A program made the position numbers and the translations under genes. Positions 1 to 5,598 of a DNA stretch of 6,286 nt are shown here, one piece after another (position 1 is the stretch's first letter; each line of letters starts with the position of its first letter). Under the pieces are notes generated by a model. That model did no database searches. It was not told the origin of the DNA and saw only the letters and a list, made by a program, of their open reading frames with translations. This DNA comes from Bacteroidales bacterium (GTDB lineage: Bacteria > Bacteroidota > Bacteroidia > Bacteroidales > VadinHA17), in assembly GCA_029935275.1 (NCBI GenBank), contig JAOZKQ010000125.1, positions 1 through 6,286 on the forward strand, written 5' to 3'.

Positions 1-351
1 ATTTAAGGGCCAGGGAACAGATGTTTTCATATAATCAATTCTTGTAGTTTCGGTAATTTTCTTATATATCCTTGATGATTCACAATTAGCCAGCCAGCCA
101 GGGTAATTTTCAACATCATTAATAATCCTAACCAACTGACCTATATCAGCGTTAATTGAGGTTATTGCCTTGAATTCCTTAATAGCTGAGTTGCTATTAT
201 TCCTGGTATATACTTTTATCCCGTCTTTTTCTTTGCGCAATTTCCAATCACCACTATCTGTGAAAGTAGTATTATTCTCACTTTTAATAATTCCCAAACC
301 CGGACTGAACAATAAAATGATTCCTAATAATGGGATTAAAATTTTCATCAT
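1..351 (-). CDS. START-domain lipid-binding protein, exported (C-terminal part beyond the left edge)
   Basis: The first 117 codons are visible, from ATG at 351-349 to the window edge with no stop. A second in-frame ATG follows directly (348-346), so the true start is one of the two; neither has a clear Shine-Dalgarno sequence. Residues 3-20 form a short hydrophobic segment after Lys3, a plausible signal peptide, suggesting periplasmic or envelope location. From about residue 36 the chain reads as the front half of a StAR-related lipid transfer (START, SRPBCC fold) domain: WKLRKEKDGIKVYTR, then INDVENYPGW, a Tyr-rich stretch, and VPWPL at 112-116. In this bacterial subgroup that last motif is usually followed by an x-Arg-Asp, which would lie outside the window. 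START domains hold one hydrophobic ligand in a deep cavity; the ligand here is unknown. It lies 116 bp downstream of the Omp85 barrel gene on the same strand. The family call is fairly sure, the function is not. Confidence 0.85.
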   Translation of the reverse strand, partial: MMKILIPLLGIILLFSPGLGIIKSENNTTFTDSGDWKLRKEKDGIKVYTRNNSNSAIKEFKAITSINADIGQLVRIINDVENYPGWLANCESSRIYKKITETTRIDYMKTSVPWPLN

Positions 352-467
352 AAACTATTTTTTATGCTAAATGACAATTTGTAATCAGGGTTCACTATTC
401 CCAAAATCTATATTTCAATTCAAATGTTATCATGTATAAATATTCAGATTTAGCAAAAATTATATAC

Positions 468-1565
468 TTATTTTAACCAGGCAGTACCAACAGTCACGTA
501 AAACGCCCAATCTTCAGGTCCTCTGCCTATATCAGCTCCCACTTTAAGGCCTAGTACTCTGGCTATTAAATACCTAAAGCCTCCACCTACATTCCAAACT
601 ATTTCATCCGATTTCATGTTTTCAAGAGAATCAAAGGCTGTACCAATACCAGTAAAACCAAGTATTCCCCATCGGGGTGTTATATTAAATAACTGTTCAG
701 TTTCAGCAAGCATTATTAAATCACCTTGATACCTTAGTGCCGGAACGCCTCTTAAATACACAAAAGGTCTTGCATAAAAGGGAGATTCTCCAGTTACCAA
801 TGAGGATTCAAGTCTTAATGCCGGGATCCATTTCTTATTAACCGGTAAATATAAATGCGTAAAGAAATTCAATTTCCCCCAGTTTTTAGTACTTCCCAGG
901 GCTTCCAGGTTTTGATTATAGCTCAAATGGACCCTTGCACCTTTTGTTGGGGAAAGAAAATTGTTTAGATTATCAAATTCTGTGATTAAAGAAATACCGC
1001 TATTCCATGATTCTAAATTAATGGGATCAATAAGCTCACTGTCTTTAAAGAGGGGTATTATGATTTTATTAAGTTGATATTTTGCACCTAAGAAAAAATC
1101 ACTTTTACCTAACCGGAAATTTGCTTGTTGCAGGAATAAGAAAGTATTAAGATTAATCCTGACAGATTTACTCCCCATGATATAAAAATCAAGAGCTATA
1201 TCCCCGTAACCGGTTACACCACGATATCTTATTTTATCTTCATTCCAAAATCCAAGATACCCACCACCAGCTAACCATGTACCATTTGAAGTTAAACCTA
1301 CTGCTGCGGCTATAATATCTGGTTGTTTTTTAGGCTTTTTACTTGGAACAAAATATAATCCTGCTACAACAGCTCCATAACCAACTGCAGGTTCTGTAAT
1401 GGGCACAATAACAGGTAATACCCCTTTATGATTCGTTAAGAAATTACTTAGATCTAAAGCATTATCCGTTGAATCTATAAAAATACTTGTTTTGTTTTGG
1501 GAGTTAACAAGGCTAATATAGCTTAAGAAAATGATTATAACTAGTATTAATTTTTGTGTATTCAT
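468..1565 (-). CDS. BamA/TamA-family (Omp85) outer-membrane barrel without POTRA domains
   Basis: 365 residues. A signal peptide covers residues 1-23 (Lys5, then a hydrophobic core ending LVNSQ). A short linker follows, and the barrel starts near residue 50 (PVIVPITEPAVGYGAVVAGL). There is no room for the POTRA repeats of BamA or TamA, so this is a barrel-only Omp85 protein. Two family hallmarks are visible: the strand and turn FDNLNNFLSPTKGARVHLSY (197-216), matching the usual D-x-x-x-N-x-x-x-PxxG signature, and YLRGVPALRYQGD (270-282), matching the conserved (V/L)RG-aromatic/aliphatic loop-6 motif with Arg272-Gly273. The last strand ends AFYVTVGTAW and is followed by Leu-Lys rather than a terminal aromatic residue, which is slightly unusual. 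Homologues are generally annotated as BamA/TamA-family or surface-antigen proteins of unknown substrate. Its place beside a patatin and lipid-carrier genes suggests a role in lipid or lipoprotein passage across the outer membrane. That role is inference. Confidence 0.86.
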   Translation of the reverse strand: MNTQKLILVIIIFLSYISLVNSQNKTSIFIDSTDNALDLSNFLTNHKGVLPVIVPITEPAVGYGAVVAGLYFVPSKKPKKQPDIIAAAVGLTSNGTWLAGGGYLGFWNEDKIRYRGVTGYGDIALDFYIMGSKSVRINLNTFLFLQQANFRLGKSDFFLGAKYQLNKIIIPLFKDSELIDPINLESWNSGISLITEFDNLNNFLSPTKGARVHLSYNQNLEALGSTKNWGKLNFFTHLYLPVNKKWIPALRLESSLVTGESPFYARPFVYLRGVPALRYQGDLIMLAETEQLFNITPRWGILGFTGIGTAFDSLENMKSDEIVWNVGGGFRYLIARVLGLKVGADIGRGPEDWAFYVTVGTAWLK

Positions 1566-1575
1566 AATTTATTGG

Positions 1576-1580
1576 TCCTT
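1576..1580 (-). promoter_or_regulatory. Possible ribosome binding site of the Omp85 barrel gene
   Basis: The minus strand reads AAGGA here, 10 nt before the ATG at 1565. It is the only start in the window with a Shine-Dalgarno-like match at a workable distance. The other genes lack one, as is usual in Bacteroidota, so its importance is uncertain. Confidence 0.4.
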
Positions 1581-1688
1581 TAAATATAGGCTGTTCCAGT
1601 TCCATTATTGTTTTAGTTCACTCCTATTTTAAAATGATAAAAGCGATAATAAAAACAGTAGTAGTTATTAATATCGAATATGGAAATA

Positions 1689-2444
1689 TTAAAGATTTAA
1701 TAAAGAACCCTCATATGTGAAATAATCAGACAAAGAATTGCGTATATAAGCAGACAACTGTTTAGTCCTTCTTAATGTACAACTACTAAATTGTGTTATT
1801 TTTTCAATCTCGTTTATTGTGAACTCCAACAAATTCTCATGTGGCACAATCTTATTAATCAATCCTAATTCTAAAGCTTCTTTTGATGAGACTTTTTCTG
1901 AAAACATTATTTCCATTGCCTTATTGTATCCTAACTGATGTATTAAGAAATAAGGTAAACCACCACTGGGATGTAATCCATATTTATTATGGGCAAATGA
2001 AAAAAACATTTCCGGCGTTGCATAACGTATATCAGTTGCTAATGAAGCACCAAAAAAAGGCGTAACAATACCACCAGAAAGTACAGTGAAACAAAGTTTT
2101 TTATAGTTTGTTATGTATTGCACAAAACGATTAAGGATATTTATTTCCCTAAGTCTAACTTTATCATCACAAAAACTCGGTATTTTAAAGTCATCACTTT
2201 CTTTGAAAGACAACATATTTTCTTTCAAAAAACTGTCATAAGCTTTTTCACCATAGCATTCAGGTGTATTTAAGAATAACAATGCTTTTGTTTTTGTGTC
2301 AAATTGAAAGGTATTTAAAGTACTTAAAAGTAATTCGCTATCACTACTGGTTGTCAGTAATTTAAATACATCCTGCTTTATTAAGATAATCGCAAGACTG
2401 CCTTTTACCTCAATTTCATAAAAGTTATTAGTTATTTTTCCCAT
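1689..2444 (-). CDS. Crotonase-fold (enoyl-CoA hydratase/isomerase-like) protein with degenerate active site
   Basis: 251 residues, the usual length of a single-domain crotonase, with no signal peptide, so presumably cytosolic. The fold is recognisable from about residue 117: a CFTVLSGG strand, GASLATDIRYATPEMFFSF (132-150), YGLHPSGGLPYFL (155-167, matching the G-x-x-P-x-x-GG-x-x-x-L block) and the helical MEIMFSEKVSSKEALELGLINKIVP (177-201). The first half is poorly conserved. The catalytic features of mammalian enoyl-CoA hydratase are missing. The oxyanion-hole GGG is Thr-Pro-Phe (128-130). The position of catalytic Glu144 is Gly132. The PE motif carrying Glu164 is Ala-His (151-152). The first oxyanion segment (A-F-x-A-G-A-D) is replaced by CYGEKAYD (63-70). 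Ordinary hydratase activity is therefore unlikely; the protein may bind an acyl thioester, do different chemistry (His152 could act), or be structural. The ATG at 2444 lacks a Shine-Dalgarno sequence. The gene sits 82 bp downstream of the DUF1302 barrel. Confidence 0.85.
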   Translation of the reverse strand: MGKITNNFYEIEVKGSLAIILIKQDVFKLLTTSSDSELLLSTLNTFQFDTKTKALLFLNTPECYGEKAYDSFLKENMLSFKESDDFKIPSFCDDKVRLREINILNRFVQYITNYKKLCFTVLSGGIVTPFFGASLATDIRYATPEMFFSFAHNKYGLHPSGGLPYFLIHQLGYNKAMEIMFSEKVSSKEALELGLINKIVPHENLLEFTINEIEKITQFSSCTLRRTKQLSAYIRNSLSDYFTYEGSLLNL

Positions 2445-2526
2445 GATATTTTAAAGTAAATCCCTGAAGAAGAAGTAAATGTAAATTACAATTCTTTAAT
2501 TTTAATTTACGGATTATAACTTTATT

Positions 2527-3906
2527 CTAAAAACTATATTTTAGACTAAATGTCATCATGTTATAGCCCTTTAAATTAGCAAATGCATTTTGTCCTTTGC
2601 CATCAAATAGGTAAACTCCTAATGCTAATTCTGCATTATCAGTTGCATGGTACTTTAATTGTGGGGCATAGATTAAGGCATAATTATTACTTATATCGCT
2701 CCAATCTGATACTATAAATCCACCGGCAAGGGGAATAAAGGTCAATTTTTCTTCAAAGAACTTTTTCTCATAACCAATCATAAAATAATCATTTAAGGCT
2801 TCTTTACCTCTTTCATGTACAAAACCATGTAAATACTGGAAGTTCAGGTATGAACCGTCAGAAAATGTATAATCAACACCGATAACGAATTTTAGATACG
2901 GTTCCTTTTTTAGTACGGTTGAATCCTGCATTACAGATCCTGGGGGTAATCCCATCATTGCCGAAAAGTCAGTTGTCATAACTACTTCATGTTCAGGAAT
3001 GAAAAGTGCAGCCTCAGCCCATACACCTACACTTCCAATACTTCCTGCCAGATCGGCTCCTATAATATGGTTTCTGACAAATGATAACTGCGAATTTATA
3101 TCTACACCACCCAAAGCATCTACAGGATTAATAATATTAGAAGTAGAAAAGGGCAAACCATCTATTCCCCAGACGTAGCTAACCGAGAAATCAAATCCGG
3201 CAGCAAATCCCTTAAATTTACCACCAATGGTGGAACTTTCACTTAAGTTATACCGGGGTAAAGGTAAGGTGTCATTATAGTTATTTAACCTGAATCCCGA
3301 AGGAAGTTCAGGTGCACCTGTAAAAACGGTACCAAAAACACCAACCGGCATGTTAGCAGGCTGAAAAAATGGAATAAATACTCCCTGTAAAGAGAAATCA
3401 TTATTTAAGTAATAGTTCATGTTTACCGCCCATGACCCCCGGTGTCGTCCAAAATCCAACACATCTTCAAGATCATAAGGATTAAGATTATCGGTGGGGT
3501 TTAATTTATCTGCCGTACCCCAGGCTATTCTCTGTTTACCTATTTTAACATCAAGATCCTTAAAAATAAAACCGTAGAGCTCCACATAAGCTTCCCTTAT
3601 TTCAAGGTTATAAGGGTCAATAATTCCTTTGTTGTATAAATCACTGGAACTAACAACTTTAGGTATACCCATGTTTCTAAGCCAGATATTACTATAAAAT
3701 TTGGCAAATCCACTGACTTTTTTTTCTAAACTTAAATCAAGCCTGTTTTCATTCCATGCCCAATCGTTTGGTGATTCTAATAAAAACCTTTGGTCAGAAT
3801 ACAATTCTCCGAACAACCTGAGTTTTTCTTCATCTTGTGCATTTATAGCTTGAAAATTGATAATATACACTAGAATAGTTCCAAAAATTATACATGCTTG
3901 TTTCAT
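2527..3906 (-). CDS. DUF1302-type outer-membrane beta-barrel protein
   Basis: 459 residues with a signal peptide at 1-23 or 24 (Lys2, hydrophobic core, ending AINAQ). The mature part alternates polar and hydrophobic residues, is rich in Tyr, Phe, Asn and Gly, and ends MMTFSLKYSF; the terminal Phe is the classic outer-membrane barrel insertion signal. The diagnostic block is KIGKQRIAWGTADKLNPTDN (121-140) followed by LNPYDLEDVLDFGRHRGSWA (141-160). It matches the G-R/K-Q-x-x-x-W-G-x-A-D...P-x-D-x-x-N-P-x-D signature of DUF1302 proteins. These are barrels of unclear mechanism, often next to DUF1329 or LolA-like proteins and RND/MMPL transporters, and thought to act in outer-membrane transport of hydrophobic compounds. 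Its start codon overlaps the stop of the upstream glycosyltransferase by 4 bp, so the two are probably translationally coupled. The barrel assignment is firm; the family assignment rests on the motif alone, and a generic porin is the alternative. Confidence 0.82.
   Translation of the reverse strand: MKQACIIFGTILVYIINFQAINAQDEEKLRLFGELYSDQRFLLESPNDWAWNENRLDLSLEKKVSGFAKFYSNIWLRNMGIPKVVSSSDLYNKGIIDPYNLEIREAYVELYGFIFKDLDVKIGKQRIAWGTADKLNPTDNLNPYDLEDVLDFGRHRGSWAVNMNYYLNNDFSLQGVFIPFFQPANMPVGVFGTVFTGAPELPSGFRLNNYNDTLPLPRYNLSESSTIGGKFKGFAAGFDFSVSYVWGIDGLPFSTSNIINPVDALGGVDINSQLSFVRNHIIGADLAGSIGSVGVWAEAALFIPEHEVVMTTDFSAMMGLPPGSVMQDSTVLKKEPYLKFVIGVDYTFSDGSYLNFQYLHGFVHERGKEALNDYFMIGYEKKFFEEKLTFIPLAGGFIVSDWSDISNNYALIYAPQLKYHATDNAELALGVYLFDGKGQNAFANLKGYNMMTFSLKYSF
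3903..3906 (-). other. ATGA stop/start overlap between glycosyltransferase and DUF1302 barrel genes
   Basis: On the minus strand the four bases read ATGA: ATG (3906-3904) starts the barrel gene and TGA (3905-3903) ends the glycosyltransferase gene. The barrel start has no Shine-Dalgarno sequence, so translation by re-initiation from the upstream gene is likely. This indicates that the two products are made together. Confidence 0.85.
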
Positions 3907-4595
3907 ATTATAGTAGTTTTAGATTTAAGTTTAATGAGATATTTAATAACTAATTTATGGTTTTGAATTATCGTATAAATAATTTCTTTCCCTTCAAAAA
4001 TAAATTGTAGTATTGCTTTTAAGAATGATACTTTTTTAAATTTTATAGGATGAAACAAATTCTTTAACCTTACATATTTTATCCTTTTCCCATGTGCGCC
4101 ATAATATAGATTAATATAGGTTTCTACGCCGAATCTTGAATACTTGATTTCATTTAGAAAAGGATTTAGATCCGATTTCAACAATACTCTTTCACCCGTA
4201 AAAATTTTAAATGGATTTATTGAATTATGTATGAAAGTTTCAGATGGCTGACCCAGTACCATCTCTGCCTTTCCATTAATTATTGGCAAAACCATACTTG
4301 AAATATGCTTGTTGCTAAGCCCGGTTATATCAGCATCAAGAAAAATGATTATTCCCCCGGTTGCATATTTAACACCTGTTGCCATAGCGTAACCTTTTCC
4401 CATATTCTTTGACAAGTCAACAAATCTCAGCCTTAACTCATATTTGTATTGTAATATTTCTCTGCCAGTATTATCTGTTGATCCATCATTTACCACAATA
4501 ACTTCATTAATCAACTTAGATTTAAGGGCGGCTATAATTACTCCGGATATGGTTTTCTCTTCATTATAAGCACAAATTACGGCACTGACTTTCAT
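3903..4595 (-). CDS. Family 2 glycosyltransferase (GT-A fold)
   Basis: 230 residues, a complete single GT-A domain. The order of motifs is clear: nucleotide-sugar strand VSAVICAYNEEKTI (3-16), VIVVNDGSTDNTG (32-44), NMGKGYAMATG (64-74), the metal-binding Asp-Ala-Asp (87-89, in IIIFLDADITGL), an acceptor-side TGER segment (133-136) and FGVETYIN (155-162). It resembles polyprenyl-phosphate sugar transferases and glucosyl-phosphoglycerate synthase-like enzymes, which use an NDP-sugar on the cytosolic side. It lacks the paired C-terminal membrane helices of some GT2 enzymes. Instead it ends in an amphipathic, Lys-rich tail (about 190-230) that could attach to the inner membrane. The start lies 8 bp after the patatin stop, and the stop overlaps the DUF1302 barrel start (ATGA), so it sits in the tightest part of the operon. 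The acceptor is unknown; in this context a lipid or polyprenol is likely. Confidence 0.93.
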   Translation of the reverse strand: MKVSAVICAYNEEKTISGVIIAALKSKLINEVIVVNDGSTDNTGREILQYKYELRLRFVDLSKNMGKGYAMATGVKYATGGIIIFLDADITGLSNKHISSMVLPIINGKAEMVLGQPSETFIHNSINPFKIFTGERVLLKSDLNPFLNEIKYSRFGVETYINLYYGAHGKRIKYVRLKNLFHPIKFKKVSFLKAILQFIFEGKEIIYTIIQNHKLVIKYLIKLKSKTTII

Positions 4596-4603
4596 GGTAG
4601 TTG

Positions 4604-5482
4604 TTATTTGTTTAGTTTCAATTCTTTTAGACTTTTTTCCGTTTCAAACTTCCCAATTTCAATCATTTCTTTTGTCTTAAAAAAATCATAAGCACCACAA
4701 GATTTTCTTGATATATTAATTAGAATATCCGGTTTAGACTTCTCAATTGTCAATAAAGATATTTGGTTAAGCATAATGGAAATAGTTTCAGATATTAAGT
4801 TGAAATAAGAGAGTTTTTCCTGCCCTTTAGGAAATAGATTTGTCAATTTTTCCTGGAAGGCGTTAACTTTTCCATTATGCAAAAACCCATTTCTTTTTTC
4901 TGTCTTAATTAAATTAGGTGGTTTAATGTAAGGAGTATGAGCATTCACATTAACTATAACTAAAAGATCATCATCAAACCGTTTTACATAATTTACCGGA
5001 ATAGGGTTCAATATACCTCCATCAACCAACCTGATTTCGTTCACTTTAGCAGGAGTAAAAACAGTGGGTATGGAAATTGAAGCCCTTATTGCTTCAAAAA
5101 GATTTCCTTTATCAAACACCACTTCCTTATGGTTAATTATATCTGCCGCTACTGCCACATAAGGAATGGGTAGGTCTTCAATATTAATATCCGGCACCAT
5201 TTTCTTCATTACCTTAAAAATTTTATCCCCTTTAACCAGGCCCTGGGTGCTTAGTGTAAAGTCAATCATTTTGAACACATCAAGCTTATCCAGGCCGGAA
5301 AGCCATTTTTTGTATTCTTCCATATTCCCGGTTGCATAAACACCACCTACTAATGCTCCCATTGAAGTACCAGCTATTGATTTTATTTCAAAGCCTTGTT
5401 TTTCTAATTCTTCAATTACCCCAATATGAGCTAATCCCCTTGCACCTCCGCTTGAAAGGACCAATGATATTGCTTGTTTCAT
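4604..5482 (-). CDS. Patatin-like phospholipase (RssA/YchK type)
   Basis: 292 residues, a single patatin domain with no signal peptide, so probably cytosolic or attached to the inner face of the membrane. All catalytic elements are present: the glycine-rich oxyanion hole SSGGARGLAHIGV (10-22), the nucleophile elbow GTSMG with Ser40 (38-42), RASISIPTVFTP (133-144) and the dyad Asp154 in DGG (154-156), followed by NPIPV. The C-terminal part has the usual ISxxIxM...PDILINI segment and ends in a charged helix. Patatins hydrolyse acyl ester bonds in phospholipids or other lipids by a Ser-Asp dyad. The ATG at 5482 fits the start of the first beta strand (KQAISLVLSSGG) and has no clear Shine-Dalgarno sequence. 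It lies 116 bp downstream of the LolA-like gene, across a large stem-loop, and 8 bp before the glycosyltransferase. Patatins fused to Omp85 barrels (PlpD type) are known; here a barrel is encoded separately three genes downstream. Confidence 0.96.
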   Translation of the reverse strand: MKQAISLVLSSGGARGLAHIGVIEELEKQGFEIKSIAGTSMGALVGGVYATGNMEEYKKWLSGLDKLDVFKMIDFTLSTQGLVKGDKIFKVMKKMVPDINIEDLPIPYVAVAADIINHKEVVFDKGNLFEAIRASISIPTVFTPAKVNEIRLVDGGILNPIPVNYVKRFDDDLLVIVNVNAHTPYIKPPNLIKTEKRNGFLHNGKVNAFQEKLTNLFPKGQEKLSYFNLISETISIMLNQISLLTIEKSKPDILINISRKSCGAYDFFKTKEMIEIGKFETEKSLKELKLNK

Positions 5483-5513
5483 CGTAACAATCTCAACTTT
5501 AAAAGATTTTTAG

Positions 5514-5598
5514 AATAAGCCCCAGCACATAATTCGGTCTCTATGAAAATTTACCAATAATTTATCAAGACAAGCGAATTACATGCATAGGGCTCATT
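5514..5598 (-). promoter_or_regulatory. Large stem-loop in the gap between the LolA-like and patatin genes
   Basis: The arms are 5575-5598 and 5514-5536, with a 38-nt loop. At DNA level they match in 19 of 24 columns, with four transitions and one extra base. In RNA copied from the minus strand all four transitions become G-U pairs, giving 23 consecutive pairs (19 Watson-Crick, 4 wobble) with one bulged U (position 5587). In plus-strand RNA the same positions would be A-C mismatches. The stem begins on the base right after the LolA-like stop codon. No U-run follows it directly on the minus strand (the next bases are CTAAAAATCTTTT), so it is not a standard intrinsic terminator. A role in mRNA processing, 3'-end protection or partial termination before the patatin gene fits better. 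The inverted repeat is seen directly; the function is inference. Confidence 0.6.

Noticed and set aside
88..101. 3.5 copies of the tetranucleotide AGCC inside the START gene, considered as a phase-variation tract
   Set aside because: The copy number is too low for frequent slippage, and the encoded YPGWLAN stretch fits the conserved START-domain sequence, which explains the repeat.
170..370. Open frame on the plus strand, opposite the START gene
   Set aside because: It is antisense to a recognisable domain-coding gene, and its product shows no family features beyond a hydrophobic start derived from AT-rich sequence.
365..455. Eight-base inverted repeat (TGCTAAAT at 365-372, ATTTAGCA at 448-455) flanking most of the gap before the START gene
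   Set aside because: It is short and AT-rich, the copies are 75 bp apart, and there is no extension on either side. An 8-bp match of this kind is not rare by chance in a 116-bp AT-rich gap.
352..467. Possible Bacteroidota promoter before the START gene (TTTG and a TAnnTTTG-like box such as TAGATTTT on the minus strand)
   Set aside because: No pair of boxes has both a good match and the usual spacing of about 19 to 23 bases.
1581..1640. TATATTTA as a -7 box before the Omp85 gene
   Set aside because: No TTTG-like -33 element lies at the required distance upstream, and a single AT-rich box is expected by chance here.
1883..2065. Open frame on the plus strand inside the crotonase-like gene
   Set aside because: It lies wholly within and opposite the well-conserved half of the crotonase fold, and the translation has no recognisable features.
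2481..2510. AT-only style palindrome (GTAAATTA at 2481-2488, TAATTTAC at 2503-2510) between the DUF1302 and crotonase genes
   Set aside because: It has eight pairs with only one G-C, a 14-nt loop and no U-run after it on the minus strand. It is too weak to call a terminator or operator.
3895..5482. The DUF1302 barrel and patatin genes begin with the same 12 bases, ATGAAACAAGCA (3895-3906 and 5471-5482)
   Set aside because: The match ends after these codons, the proteins are unrelated, and Lys-Gln-Ala is a common opening in AT-rich genes. Taken as coincidence.
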